A stretch of DNA of 64,000 nucleotides from positions 84,146,925-84,210,924 of the forward strand of contig CM038225.1 in assembly GCA_021442155.1 (NCBI GenBank). The letters are read 5' to 3'. The translations under genes and the position numbers were made by a program. Source of the DNA: Cymbidium sinense (lineage: Eukaryota > Streptophyta > Magnoliopsida > Asparagales > Orchidaceae). A model generated the notes under the pieces. That model was given only the letters and a program-made list of their open reading frames with translations. It ran no database searches and was not told the DNA's origin. Positions 36,501 through 50,633 of this stretch are shown piece after piece (within the stretch, counting starts at the first letter, position 1; every line of letters starts with the position of its first letter).

Positions 36501-38769
36501 AGAATTAAATCAAATTAATGTGCTTTAGAAAGTGGCTTAAAGTATTGATGAAGGAGGTTAATCCTCTTTCCTTTTTTTATAACACTTAGATGTTAAGTGT
36601 AAACCATATTAAACAAAACAAAACATGAATGAAAACTCACAAATCAACTAAACAACTTGAAGTAAAACCAATCTTCATGATTAAATTGAGCATTTCCACA
36701 CTCAAAAAATCATAACTCTAATGCTTAGTTAAGACATACTACACAAAGCCCTAGCACACACACATTATAATTAAGTTCTAGTAATATTTTATTTATGTAT
36801 ATTTTAGATGATAAATATATGTTTCATAGACAGATTATCATTAGACAATTCATTAACATATGTTATAAAAAAATAAATATGAATGCTTTTTGGAGGTTGC
36901 TTGAGTCCCTAAGCATAATCCAAGTTAGGGAGGTGTTAGTTACCCATGTGCATGGTACTAAGTCCAAATCAAAAATATAACTACTTGAGATTGTATGTAT
37001 GTTTAGCTAACCTCTATTTTGCAGAAGTTCTTAGATTTATTTTTTCATATCAAATATAATTTTGCAATAGGGACTAGGATTAGTGCTATAGAGGATTAAG
37101 ATGAGTAGTGGCTTCAAGGCTTAGTCTTGGGGTGCCCTGTGATGCTTTTGGAATAATTCAAATCAAATGAAGAAAGGTGGACATGAAGAAAGGAAGAAGT
37201 GAAGACCCCCATAGTATGTATTCATTTCTTATTATAATTATTCTTTTATGTCCCAGGTTATATAAGGGTAGAGCTCAGCTACCTACCTTTTTCTCTTTTT
37301 GGGGTGTATGGTGGAACCCGACTGCACAGGCCTCTTATTCTTTTGCGTAAGTTTATAAAAAAATGCTTGATGTTATTTTTAGCTTGTGTATTAGGATTGC
37401 ATCTTTTTCATAGTTTCTTAATGTTTGATGCCTTAAAGTGTGGCCTAGATGCGGCGGGCTCTTAGGACAAAATTAATCTTTCTACCTAATTAACAACTAA
37501 TAATTAAATTTTAAAATAACTCATAACCTCATCATAAAGCTTAAGCTCTAAATAAGATAATTAAAAGATTTAGCAATCCCATAGTTGTATTGTTGTATGT
37601 CTCACATCATGCATGTCATATTCCTTCTTCCTTGAATATGGGGATCTCCATCCTTACATGATAGAGGAATGCTTGACTTGTGAGGGCATCTCTTGTGGTG
37701 GAGAACACCCTTTTCTCACTGATTTAGCCACTAACCATATTTCATCATGCATTTAGGCATACAAATTCTAAAGCCTTTGTCCAAAATGACTGTGTTAAAA
37801 TGAATTAAATTTTGTAAAGATTTATATTTTTAGACTAAGTCATGTGCTCATACCACTCATGCTCTACTCTCTTAGGGAGTGGGTCTAAGATTTTTGTCTC
37901 TTCCCAAATTAAATAATAGCTTAAATCATCTTGTAAATTCATAAAATTGGCCTACATCATTTTGAATCATAGGAGTTATTAGCTGGCGGCCACTCCAGGC
38001 AGTTGTAAGTCTAGAAGTTGGATGGTTTACTATCTCTTTTGAAAGTAAACCATAGCGTCCACCTCTCGCTTAGATTTAGGTCATGCTTTAACTTGTGTTA
38101 AAGTTCCCTAGATTTAGGATCTGAGTTAGCTAGTTCCCTTCGGGCAACAAGCATAAATCCTCATCTCTTAGGCATTTCCATAACCTTGTGTTGATGGATT
38201 ATAAGCCCAAACAATCTCATAAAATTTCAACTCAAACAAAATAAATCCTTTCACTTTCAAACATATAAATCCTCATCATAGGATAGGTTGGAGTGCTCAC
38301 TAGACTTCCTAATATCATAGCACATCCTACTAATTTGTGTTTGGATTCTAAAATAAGCTTTCAAATTGAACAATCCCACTTGATTTCCTAAAATAGTCAA
38401 TCTTTTGATAATTTTAACCTTGAAATCTTTAGAGACAATAATTATTTATTTTAATCGAGATTGTTCTTAGAAGATTTCATTTTCTTGGATGTAATTAATT
38501 ATGGAGGCCTGCCTCCATAAAGAACTAAAGAACCCGACATAAAATAAACCCTACTTTAATTTTCCTTGTAAAGTAGGGGAAAGATCTTTGGTATATTCGA
38601 AGATCCATCTACTTTAGGAGTCTTTATCGGATGATTAGGTCCATTGTAGGGTGATGTTTTTATATTTCAAGATAGTACATTATTCCTTAATATCGTACCT
38701 GAATACTCCAATAAGTACCCCTTAAGATCTACATGGTGTCCACACCCACATCCAAAAATAAACACCACA
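33506..38769 (-). mobile_element. Family A element, copy A4 (5.3 kb, minus strand)
   Basis: Left terminus TGTTGACTCAGTTTTGGAG and right terminus AAATAAACACCACA are both family-typical. Modules on the plus strand: TTGACC array (34110-35060), G+C-rich island (35300-35830), two copies of the TAGTCTGGACATCC module (35796-35878 and 36073-36155), GAAGACCCCCATAG (37202), GGCGGCCACTCCAGG (37985), and perfect hairpin arms TTATGGAGGC/GCCTCCATAA (38499-38520). The flanking pentamers differ (GCCTA left, CACCC right), so there is no target duplication, and the host copy lacks about 1.2 kb here. This points to a deletion or recombination at insertion. Confidence 0.65.
34110..35060 (-). promoter_or_regulatory. 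TTGACC/GGTCAA array of copy A4
   Basis: Dense TTGACC words occur, including the perfect palindrome ATTTGGTCATTTGACCAAAT (34291-34310). Same relative position as the arrays in A1, A5 and A6. The Asn/Gln-rich frame at 33864-34109 is a by-product of this text. Confidence 0.5.
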
Positions 38770-41443
38770 CACCCTCACTATCCAACTTCACCAAAAATAC
38801 ACCAATCCCAAATTAACTCTCCCCACACCTTTCCCTTACTATGGTGAGTTAAAATGAATCGAGAAGCACTCAATTCCATCACTAAAAGAAACTCCAAGAC
38901 CAACTCTGGTAAGCTTTGCGGTGGCACTTGGTCTAGAGGACAACCGGTAGGGAGGTTGCTTGTGATATTCTCAGCAAAGCTTTGCCATTTCAAGGTAAAG
39001 CTTCCTCAGTCAGCAGGCCATCGATCTTTAGCTTCGATGAGATAATTTTTGGCCAACCATAGAAAATCATAGAATTTTTAGTCTTTAATGAAGTGAATGT
39101 GCATTTCATGTCAATTCAATTGTAGGATCCTTTAAGAATCTCCTGTTGATCGATTTGGAGTTGAATCCACCATCAAATGAGCTTTTGGTGAACTCAAATA
39201 AAGTGGCGAAAGGTGAACGGTGTACATCTCTCACCACAGGTATACGACGGATCATCGGTCGTCTATTTTGTATCATTAAAATGTACTATTATGATTAATC
39301 ACATTAGATTTAACTTATTTAATCCCTTAAAATTATAGGATTAATCTCCACCATTTGATCTGTGATCAAGAATGATTAAGACAAAAGCTTGTCCACCATC
39401 GTTGAGTCAGCAGTCGCGTCGGATGATTTAGTTACCAATCTCCCAGTGCCACATGGAAAGCGCTACCGCCTCAGCGGCCATGTTGTTGCAATTGTGTAAA
39501 TGAATTAATTAGGGATAAAAATGTTTTTTAATTAGCCAAAACTTTGAAAAATCATAACTAATTGTAGAAGAATCTAAAAAAATATAAATTAGCCCATTTT
39601 GGAAAGCTTAAAAAGAGGAGAATTAGGAAAATAAATAAAATTCCCAACTTTTTCTTAATAAATATTAATTAATTATGATTTAAAATTTCATTTAATTATT
39701 TTAATTAAGCCCTAATTGCTTCGCTGATTAGCTTGAGACTTGGTGTGATAAATTAATAGAATGACCTCTACCTTTCATAATTTTCTCAAGTTAATTTCTC
39801 AAGTCATTTGGGAAATCTAAATTTTTAAATCCTAATTAGCCATTTTATATATTTAGTAATTATTTAAAATTAGAAAAATTATGAAATTAGTCATTGAAGG
39901 TTAAGTAGTCATTATAATTATAAATGTTATTAAAGAAATTAATCAAAACCCTTGGTCCTAATTATTTCCTAAAATCACCTTAATAAGCCATTAATTAATT
40001 AAGTAAACTAATAATTAACTCAAATTTTATAAAATTCATAATGATTAACATCGATCATTAAAATTTTGATTAAACCCTTTCTGTGCTCAGCAAGCAGAGA
40101 GTTTCCTAATGAAATCAAAATCCCTAATTAGTTTTGGGCATTTTGAGAGTAATTAACAATGATCGGTTTGTCCTATTCATTTAATTAATCCTTAATTATA
40201 AGCTTAATTGCATTTAAAATTTTTAGGACATTTATTTTATGCTTATGCATCTCCATTAATTTTATTATCATTTTCAGGCTTATATCTGAGGGAAAATTAA
40301 ATTTATAGGTCTCTTTGGGCATAATTTTATTAAGAGCCAAATTAACTTTAATTAAGTCATTAATAAATAACTCAAGATAACTTCAAACCACTTAATGAAC
40401 ATATGTGGTCCTCAATTAATTGTTAATTATTTCATCTCCTCTTTAGGATTAAATAATTTAAACCCTAACATCAGAACTTAATTAAATTGATTTAACTTCA
40501 GGAGTGTTTATTTAGTATGAATGCCACTAGGTCTTAGTGAAGCCAAAAAAATCATTTGGTAATGTTGAATGGCTTTGCTTCAATCATTTATAAATTTTCA
40601 TTTCATTTGTCTCATGCATTCATGTTTTAAAGAAAAATTGAAATGTGACATTAAATTGCATGATTATGGACTAAATAGTGTGGATATTATGACTAATAAA
40701 TCTCAAATTATTTTCTTAAGTAACTATGATATAGTTATAAACAAAATGTTTATTAAATCAAGTATGATAAAATCCAAATATAACTCTAATGCATATGAGA
40801 ATTATAGTAAGTGGTATATTAGGGTTAAATTATTATCCCTTATAATCGAAATGATTTAAAATTTTTCTTAATTTCATATTTATACCTATATATGTATATG
40901 TGTATATGAATCAACAAGTATATAATCTGGACATCCTAGGAGCACAAGACTTAAAGTAGTCCCAAGATGGTCTCTGATTACCTCACTTCCTTGTTTCAAC
41001 AACACCATGTACTTTTAAAGATTCAATATACATGTGTATATATATGTGTGTATATAAGGCATAATTAAGTTAAGTCTTCCCCTTTAAAAATTTATGCATC
41101 ATATAGTAAAATAATATGTGTATAGGTCTATTCATGCATCAAGTGATTGATTAAAATGTGACATATGTACTTATTAAATTAAAGTAAGAATAAAAATAAT
41201 AACAAATCATGATAGGTATTAATGAGTGATGAAACAAAGTTAGGAAGACGTTATTGCCATGATTATAATTTGGCTCCATTAATTCTAAGTTGCCTTTCAT
41301 ATTTAAATAAAAATTTCTTAGGACTAATCCAAACATAGGACTTAATTAAATTCATCTTTCATAAAGAAAAGCAAACGTTACTAAATTTATCTATTAGAAT
41401 TAATATAAAGATAGGGATTGAGGAAGGTTCACCCTTATATATT

Positions 41444-41449
<6 letters not shown>

Positions 41450-41486
<37 letters not shown>
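41450..41486. repeat. (AAT)n microsatellite
   Basis: Perfect trinucleotide run inside copy A3; absent at the corresponding place of sister copies A4 and A5, so it arose after the family spread. Confidence 0.9.
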
Positions 41487-43091
41487 TTAAATTAAATACT
41501 TATTTCAAATCATTAACAACATAAAGCACAATCACCCATAAAAAAGGACTTAAACATCCAACTTAAGAAAATTCACAACTCTAAGACTTAATCAATACAT
41601 ACCATACTAGGACCAACACACATATTAGAATACTAAGTTAGTAGTCCTAGTGTCAGGTTAGGCTAGTATTTTATTATGATGATGTGATATTTTGTTTTAT
41701 GATGTACTATGTTAGACTATATGTGAGGATTATTTATACGTAGTCTGGATGTTAGAGCGATATTAGAATGACATCTACTATAGAATATTATGCTTAAGGG
41801 ACTATTATGGTAATGAAGAAAATTATGAATGCCTCTTGCTTGTAGGTGCTGCTTAAGTCCCTAAGCATAATCCATTAGGACATGAGGGTTTGATAACTCA
41901 AGGTAGGCTATCTATGAGATATAACTACTTGATTTGTATGTGTGTTAAGATAATTTTTTATTTGCATGTGAAGTTAGATTTAAATGTTCATAAGAAATTT
42001 AATTTTATGATATGATTAGGGTTAGTGCTATGGGGTTTAGGATGAGCAGTAATTAGAAGGCATAGACTTAGGAGTCCTTATAAAGCTTGGAGTGTTACAA
42101 TCCATGAAGTGAAAGTGAAGATGAAGAATTTAAGATCCCCATAGCTTCTTTTTATTTATAAATTAATTGTAATCTAGATTGTATAAGATTAGAGCTTAGC
42201 TACCTTTTTTTTTTCTTTTTTAGGGTTTGCGATAGTACTCGGCCACACCAGCCTTTTATTCTTTCAATCGATAAAGTTTGATTATTATGTTTTCATTGAT
42301 TGTGCAATAAAAATGACATACTTTTCATATATTTCTTAAAATGTGATTATTTGATGTGTAGCCTGGATGTGATAAGCTCTTTAGAAAAAATAAATTTTTT
42401 TACTCCAACTAATAACTTCAATTAAAATTTTAACCAACTCATAACCTCACCATAAAGCTTAAGAATAGGGAGTCTCCATTCTTGCACGATAAGAGATGAG
42501 GCTTGGACTTTAAGAGTAGTCCCTTGTATTGGAGGACACTCCTTCCCTCTAATTTAGCCCATAATATATCTTCCTCATGCATTTAGGCATAAACTCTCCT
42601 AAGCTTGAGCCCAAAATAAGATAAAAATATATAAATTTTATTGTATTATCCTATGTCATAATTTGCACACTAATCATAATCTAGTCTCATAAGGAGTGAG
42701 TTTAAGGCCAAAGATTCTTTTCTAATAAAGAACAACCTAACTATCTTGCACATACATAAGATCATTCTACATCATTTTAAATCTTAGGAGGTGTTAGCTG
42801 GTAGCCACCCAGACGGTTGTAAGTCTAGAGGAGTCAGGATTGGTCCACTCTCTCTAGTGGAAGTGAACCAATATATCTCACATTCCTCGAGTAGATTTAG
42901 GTTGAGCTCTTAGCTTATGCTAGAGCATTTTAGATGCAGGTTCAATGGCTGCTGATTTCTCCTTTGCTTCAAGCATAAGTCCTCACATGTTAGGAATTTT
43001 CATAATCTTGTGTTGTTGGAATCTAAGCCCTATCTTTTTAATAAATTTTTTTCTTAAATAAATGTAATTTCTCTCCTTCAAAAATATAAAG

Positions 43092-43096
43092 CCTCC
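43092..43096 (-). repeat. Target-site duplication CCTCC (left) of copy A5
   Basis: It differs by one base from CCTCA at 50634-50638. Sister copy A4 has CCTCA at the equivalent place (38270), so the left copy probably mutated after insertion. Confidence 0.65.
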
Positions 43097-43839
43097 TGTT
43101 CACCTCATGTTTAGAGTGAGGATTCAATCTTCCCAGGTCTAAGGGTCTTCTAGACACTAAGATCTCCTTAGTCATGAGATACTTATAGTGACTAAGTGAA
43201 CAATTAATCTAAGCCTAGAGACTTAGAAGGATTAGTCATAGGATTAGGCCATGCCTTAGGATTTAAGGGAAACTTACCGAGCCTATAGCATAACCGAATC
43301 TACACTATCTCCTTAACCAAAATCTAACACCGAACCAATATATCCAAACCAAATCAAATCTATGATCAAATACAAACTCCAAATCTAATCAAATTTCAAA
43401 TTAAATCAACTTAACCTAAGCTCGATGATCTAATCCTATGGATTTAGCCAAGATTTCCTTCAATCCAAATTAAACTCAATTGATTTTCTCATAAATCAAT
43501 CAATCCTCCAATCATCTTTTCAAATCAAATCTATTATCAAGTTGAATCAAACCAAATTCAAACTTAAGCCCATGATTCAAACCTATGGACTTAGCCAAGA
43601 TTCCCTTCATTCAAACCAACTTATTGATTTATTCATGAATCAATTCAAACCTTTAATCATCATGCCAAACCAAACCAAAATCACAATCACATCTAATCAA
43701 ACTAATTCAAATCAAACCAAGTTAACTTATTTGAACCAAAAATACCCAAATATGCCAAAATCTATTCAAACACAAATCAATCGCAACCAAAGCTATAAAT
43801 CAATTCCAAATCAATATTCAAACTCAGCTAAACCTAAAT

Positions 43840-44720
43840 CAAACCTCAACCAAGCCAATTGACCCATTTAGGCTAATTTGACCCAAAGTGACCTAAAGGA
43901 CCCATTTGAGCCACCTTCCAATCAAACCCAAATTAGATTGAACCAAATCAATCAAACCCTCTTACAATGATTGTTGATCATCCCTTGATCAATTTGCTTA
44001 GGTCATGTCAACTTGGCCATTTGACCAACTCAACCCACTTAACCTCCAAATTAACCAAATTTCATCCCAAGCTAATTTAATTGAAACCAATGATTCACAT
44101 CAACCTAAAATCAATACTTGAACATGACTTGATCATCAATTGAGCCAAACCTAACCTAATTTTCCCTTTGACCTAATTTGACCTAAAAGATTAAATTAGG
44201 TTAAATCAAGATCTAACCCAAATTGATTGCAACCAATGGCTCAAGTTTATTCCAATTTGATCATTGATCATGATTAAACCCTTGATTGAAACCAATTTGG
44301 CCAATTGAACCCAAATGACCTATGAAACCCAAATTGACCTAAAGGGTCAATTTGGTCTAAATAAAAACTAAATCCAAATTAATTCAAACGAAAGCCGACA
44401 ATCATCTTTAATTGAGCAATTGAACATGAACTAATGTCTAACCTGAGCCAATTTGGCCAACTTGACCCATTTGACGCATATGAACCTAAATGGGTCAAAT
44501 TCAAATCTATGGTAAATTGAACCAAACAAATTGCACCAAGACATTATAGATACTCATTTGAACTTAACTCAACCCTTGGTTTGAGCCAATTTGAAAAATT
44601 GGTCAACTTGACCCAACCTAGCCTAATTTGACCTACATGGGTCAAATTGAGCCAAACCCACTCAAACCAAGCCCAAACCCAATGAAACTTGGCATGACCA
44701 ATCATCGGCTCATCTTGGGT
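43840..44720 (-). promoter_or_regulatory. TTGACC/GGTCAA array of copy A5
   Basis: I count about 13 TTGACC/GGTCAA hexamers between 43859 and 44650, both orientations, often paired as GGTCAACTTGACCC. Confidence 0.5.
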
Positions 44721-47290
44721 TAGTCCAAATTAAACCCAACCCAAATTAACCCAAAATCCAATGGGTTAGGGCCACCATATGGGATAAATGCCTCATTTGA
44801 ATGGTCAAATCTGCTCTCCATCCACTTGCCACGCTCCTAGACCTCCACCTAGGTGAGTAGGACATTGGTTAACCTGATCTAAGGGTGGTTGGCTCTACCA
44901 TGAGCCAAGGGGAGGTAAATTCACCTTTCTTCCCCCATTAGAACATTTGAAAACCCAAGGATAGCCACCTTCTTCCATGGCATCCACTCCTCCTCACTTG
45001 ACCAACCAACCAAGCCACCTCAGATGATTCGCTACCACTCACAACCACTTGTAGCAGTCGAACGACTGCTAGAAGCTAAATAGATCAAGGCCATGTAATC
45101 CAATGAAGGATGGGGTATACCACCCTCATTTTGATTTAAACCAAGATATTCGACCCTCAGTGAGCCCTAGCAGCTAAAGGCGAACTTATCTTAGCCATTT
45201 CCAAGTCCCTAAAGCCTTCCCACCATCGACGATGACAAAATTTAGCCTACCCAAAATAGGATAAGGTTCTACTCCGTTGAACTCTACCAAATCCCAACCA
45301 ATCTCAAATTAACTCTACCCACACATTCACCAAGCTCCAGCGAGGTGAAATGAATCTTTTCCTGAGCTCTCCGATCACTGGAAGTACTCCCTAGCCTAAC
45401 CCTAATGAGCATTATGATAGAGTTTGGTCCACAGAGCAATCGATGAGGAGGAATCACAGCATCTCCTCAATATGGGTTCACCTCATCCATGCGAAGCAAC
45501 CTCGGTTGGGTGGCCGCTGGTCTTGAGCTCCAACAAGGTACTATTCCATTAAACTGAGATTTTTAAAAAAAATTAGGCCTTTTTGAAAGAAATGCTGATT
45601 GCATGTGAATCCAACTGTTAGATCCCTTAGGATCTCCCTCGTGAAGGTGTTGGTTCAATCCCTAGCCAATCTGAGCTCACGGCAGAAGGCAGACAGTGTT
45701 GGTCTTCCTTAGCACAGGAGATGATAGATCATCCACCGTCTATTCTACAAAATTGGAACAGACGGCCATGATCTTATGATTAATTTAATTCAATTTATTC
45801 CCCTATAAATCACAGGTTTAATCCACATCATCCGACTTGAGATTGAAAGGCATAGACAAAAATGCATCCGCCGCCAGCCACATCAGTGCTGACTCGGATG
45901 GATTTAAATAACCAATCTCATGGTGTCACGTGAAAAGCATGCCACATCAGCACTCTACATGGCACTGATGAGATTAAGTTTAATTAAAGGCTAATTATCC
46001 AATTAAATTATTGAAACTTTGGAAAATCATAACAAATTGTAGAAAAATCCTCAAAATGCAAATAAATACTCATTTTAAAAGTAAAACTTAAAATTAATTC
46101 CAATTAATTTTGAATAGTAATTTAGGCTTAATTAAAGTTTGAATGTAAACTTAATTAGGTTAATTAAGCCCTATTTATTTGGGAAAATCATTCTAAACTT
46201 TGTGTGTTGATTTAATGGGATGACCTTTGCCTCCCATGATTTTATTAGAATTTATTGCCTAGTAATTAGGGGGAATTGATAATTCAAGCCTTAATTACCC
46301 TATTTAATTAATTGAGAGATTAATTAACATTCAAAATAGTAAGAATTAATTAATTAAAACATGTTAATCATTGTTTAACAGTGAATAAATGAGGGAGTGG
46401 GAATAGAACCCCTTTCCTAATCTCTTTTTCCAAATTCATTTCATTTTAAGAGGATTAATTAAAAATGGTCATTAATTAAGTGTTTAATTAATTTATAAAT
46501 GGAAAAATAAAATTAAATTAAAATGAAAACCATATAAAATAATTAACAATGAAATTAAGAGTTCCTCTTTATGTGTTTAATAACATAAAGACTCCTAACA
46601 AAATTATGGTTAACCCATAAGTGTAAGAAAATCATAAAACTTAATTAATCTTTAATCATGAGTCAATTGCATTAGGTTCCTTATGCATATTTTAATTTTA
46701 CTTTTCTCACATGTTCAAATCATTTGTGTCTCATAATTAAATGATTAATTAAATTAAAGAAGCATATGAAAGGGAACAAAATGATTTGTTTAATAACTAA
46801 CTTAATGAATTCATAAAATCTATTTAATTACCTTTCCTTAAATCAATTATGGTTACCAAGTTGGGAATGGGATTAAAATAGAAAATTATCTCTCCTCTTT
46901 AAGTTTAACCCAAAAATCAAGATGAATTAAAAGCTTTAGTTCTTCTTAAATAATTTTTATTTGATGTGATTGTCCTTAGGAATTAGTGTGGTTGAATGAA
47001 TTACATGTTTATGTTTGGCTATTTCTCTCTTATAACTTCAAATATTGTATGTCATATGATTTTATACATTCATGTCTTTCAAAAGTAATTAAATAAAATG
47101 AAATTTATGTAAAGCTTGCATGTGTTGATTTAATTCTAATATGTGTTATGTATTATTATCCTATTAAATCCAAAATTATTTTTCAAAATTTATAAATTAA
47201 TAAAAATTAGTGGGATAATAGTAGTTATGAATACATATAGGATTTACATGTGTTTATAACTTAAGTGTTTGGAATGGAGCTCACTTCCCT

Positions 47291-47960
47291 CTATTTATAT
47301 ATGAATTTACATAAATTTGAATGTTAATGAGTATATAGTCTGGACATCCCGAGAATATGAGGCTTTAAGTAGCCCCAAGGATGTCATTTTATTATCTCAC
47401 TTTCTTGGTTAACAAGGGCATGTACCCATTAAATTTCATTCTTATGTATTTTAGTATCAGAATTTGGATGAAACTTTAATTCATATACATAAATAATTCA
47501 ACCAATGAAAGAAATACAATTTTTGCATGATTTTCCTTCTTCTAAATTGTATATACATTAATGTGTAGTTAAGATAACAAGTATATAGTCTGGACATCCT
47601 AGGAAAATGATTCTTTAAGTAGCCCTAAGTAGGTCAATTGATTATCTCACTTCCCTGGTTTAAATAATGACGCGTACTCGCTTACATCTTCTATATATGT
47701 GTATGCGTATGTGATTAAAGAATGAAAACCCTCTCTCTTTTTTTATCAAAAATACATGCATTGATAATTACCTAAGTGACTAAAATGTGTAGTATGTGGA
47801 TGTTAAGCTTCCTTCATTTATTCATGTATATGAATTTACATAAGTTTGAATGTTAAAAAGTATATAATCTGGATATCTCGAGAATACGTAGCTTTAAGTA
47901 GACCCAAGGAAGTCATTTGATTACCAAACTTCCCTAGTTAACAAAGGCATGTACTTATTT
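47291..47960 (-). repeat. Three-copy tandem module inside copy A5
   Basis: Three diverged units share TATAGTCTGGACATCC, then a CTTTAAGTAGCCCCAAGG block, then GATTATCTCACTTCC. Spacings are about 250 and 280 bp. Copies A1 and A3 have one unit; A4 and A6 have two. Confidence 0.7.
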
Positions 47961-50633
47961 AATTTCATTTCTATGTATTTTGGTATTATAATTTGGATAG
48001 AGCTTTAATTTATAAGTATAAATAATTTAATCAAGTAGAATATAAATTCCAACTAGGTGCATTCACCCATCATTTAAGTGTGCTAAAACATATGTTGTAT
48101 GTATAGGCATGTCAAGGACTAAATCATATGCATGTAATAAGTGATGGGAAGGAATGGATTAACATGTGCTATGTTGTAGTAATCCAACTACATTAATTTT
48201 AAGATGCCTTTCATATTGGATAGGATTATTTAGAGTTAACCTAAACTAAGGGTTAATAAAATTTTTGATAAGCCATTCACTAAAGAAAATTAAATTAAAT
48301 AAATGTGCTTTAGAAAGTGGCTTAAGGTAAGGATGAAGGAGGTTAATCCTCTTTCCTCTTTATATAACACTTAGATGCTAAGTGTAAACCACATGAAACA
48401 AAATAAAAAATGAATTAAAACTCAACTAAACAACTTGAAGCATAACCAACCTTTATGTTAAATTAAATTTTTCCACACTTGGAAAATCATAATTATAATG
48501 CTTAGTTAAGACATACTACACAAATCCTTGGCACACACATTAGAATTAAGCCATCACTTCTAATCCTAAGTTAGTATGGCGTATGTGTGATGTATGTTTT
48601 CTTTTGTGATGTAATGTTTTAGACTAGATGTTAGAGTGTATGTTTCATAGATTGCATGTTAGGTTGCTCTTAGCCTAATCATGTTTCCTACAAAGGGTTG
48701 TGCTTAAAAAGGACCACTGTAGTAATAGTAAAATAAATGTTAGTTGCTTGTAGGTTCTATTTAAGTCCCTAAGTATAATCCAAGTTAGAACAGGTGAGCT
48801 TGGTTACCCATGTGCAGGGTGTTAAGTCTAAATTACAAGTATAACTGCTTGGGTTTGTATGTATGTTCAACTAACATTATTTTGCAGGTGTAGTTAGATT
48901 TAATTTTTCATATAAAATATAATTTTGTAATAGGGATTAGGATTAGTGTTATGGGGTTTAAGATGAGTAGTGGCTAGAAGGATTTATATTGGGGTGCCCT
49001 GTGATGCTTTTGGAGCAAATCAAATCAAAAAGAAGAGAAGGAGGACATGTAGAAATAAAGAAGTGAAGACGCCCATAATATGTATTCAATTTCAATTGTA
49101 ATTATTCTTTTATATTCCGGATTGTATGAGGGTAGAGCTCGACTATGCATCTTTTCTCTTTTCTAGGGTGTACGATGATACCTGGATGCACCTGCCTTTT
49201 ATTCTTTCATGATAGTTTATAAAAGTGATTGGTGATATGTTTTGTTTGTGCATTATAAATAACATTCTTTTCATAGTTTCTTAATGTTTGATGTTTGAAT
49301 GTGTGGCCTAGATGCGGTAGGCTCTTAGACAAAATTAATCTTTCTACCGAATTAACAACTCATAACTAAATTTTAAAATAACTCATAACCTCATCTTAAA
49401 TCTTAGACTTAAAATAAGATAATTAAAAGATTTAGCAACCCCATAGCTATATGGTTGTATATCTCACATCATGCATGTCATATTCCTTCTTCCTTGAATA
49501 TGGGGGATCTCCATCCTTACACGATAGTGGAATGCTTGACCTATGAGTGCATCCCTTATGGTGGAGAACACCCTTTTCTCATTGATTTAGCAAATAACCC
49601 TAATTCATTATGCATTTAGGCATAAAAATCCTAAATCCTTTGTCCAAAATGAATGTGTAAAAATGAAATAAAATTTGTAAATATTTGCATTTGTAGACTA
49701 AGTCATATGCTTATACCACTCATGCTCTAGTCTCTTAGGGAGTGGGTCTATGATTTTAGTCCCTTTCCAAATTAAATAACAGCTTAAACCATCTTGCAAA
49801 TTCATAAGACTAGCCTACATAATTTTAAATCATAGGAGGTGTTAGCTGGTGACCACTCCAGATGATTGTAAGTATAAAAGTCGGATGGTTTACTCTTTCT
49901 TATGGGAGTAAATCATAACTTTCATCTTTCATTTAGATTTAGGTTGTGCTTTAACTTGTATTGAAGCTCCCTAGATTTAGGATTCGAGGTAGCTAGTTTT
50001 CTTCGAGCAACAAGCATAAATTCTCACCTCTTAGGTATTTCCACAATCTTGTGTTTATGGATTATAAGCCCTAGCAATTTAATAAAACTTCAACTTAAAC
50101 AAAATAAACCCTCTTCACTTTCAAATATATAAAACCTCAACATAGGATAGGTTGGAATGCTCGCTAGGCTTCCTAGTATCATGAGCATTTCCTACTTATT
50201 TTTCTTTGGCTTTCAAAATAAGTCCCTTCACTTGATCAATCCCATTTAATTTTCCTAAATAACCAATTTATTGATAGTATTAACCTTGGAATCTTTGGAG
50301 ATAATAATCGCCTACTTTAATCAAGAGTATTCTTAGAGAATCTCATTTTTTAGGATGTGATTAACTATGGAGGCTCTCCTCCATAGGGAACTAAAGAACT
50401 CGATATAAAATAAACTCTGTTTTACTTTTTCTTATAAAGTAGGGGAAACATCTATGGTATATTCGAAGACACATCCGCTTTAGGAGTCTTTTTTAGGTGA
50501 TTAGGTCCATTATAGAGTGATGTTTCTATCTTTCAAGATAGTACATTATTCCTTAATGTTATACCCGATTACTTCAATAAGTAACCCATAAGATCTGTGT
50601 GGTGTCCACCTACATCTAAAAATAAACACCACA

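Larger units (their letters stand above)
38770..43096 (-). mobile_element. Copy A3, second piece
   Basis: It begins inside the G+C-rich island (CCAATCCCAAATTAACTC, matching 45290 in A5). It continues through one copy of the TATAATCTGGACATCC module (40914-40995), an (AAT)n run (41450-41486), the GATCCCCATAG block (42133), the AGGTGTTAGCTGG block (42787), and stops at CCTCC where A5 is inserted. Confidence 0.65.
43097..50633 (-). mobile_element. Family A element, copy A5 (7.5 kb, minus strand)
   Basis: It begins TGTTCACCTC and ends AATAAACACCACA. Removing it rejoins copy A3 as ATATAAAG-CCTCA-CTATAAAAT, collinear with ATATAAAT-CCTCA-TCATAGGAT in A4. Modules: conserved end block with ATCTCCTTAGTC (43164), TTGACC array (43840-44720), G+C-rich island (44980-45960), three copies of the TAGTCTGGACATCC module (near 47330, 47580 and 47860), GAAGACGCCCATA (49064), perfect hairpin arms CTATGGAGG/CCTCCATAG (50365-50386), and palindrome CTATCTT-TC-AAGATAG (50526-50541). 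The frame at 43542-43862 is Asn/Gln/Lys-rich array text. No pol, gag or protease motif was found. Confidence 0.75.

Noticed and set aside
40569..40859. 96-codon frame in copy A3
   Set aside because: A+T-rich, no motif and no counterpart in sister copies.
33864..43862. Asn/Gln-rich frames at 33864-34109 and 43542-43862 as a shared protein
   Set aside because: They lie at related places in copies A4 and A5 but only reflect CAA/AAT-rich array text. Frames break in other copies and the opposite-orientation copies have none.
33506..50633. A4 and A5 as the two LTRs of one retrotransposon
   Set aside because: The sequence between them is another family A copy (A3) and not a gag-pol region, and each has its own junctions.
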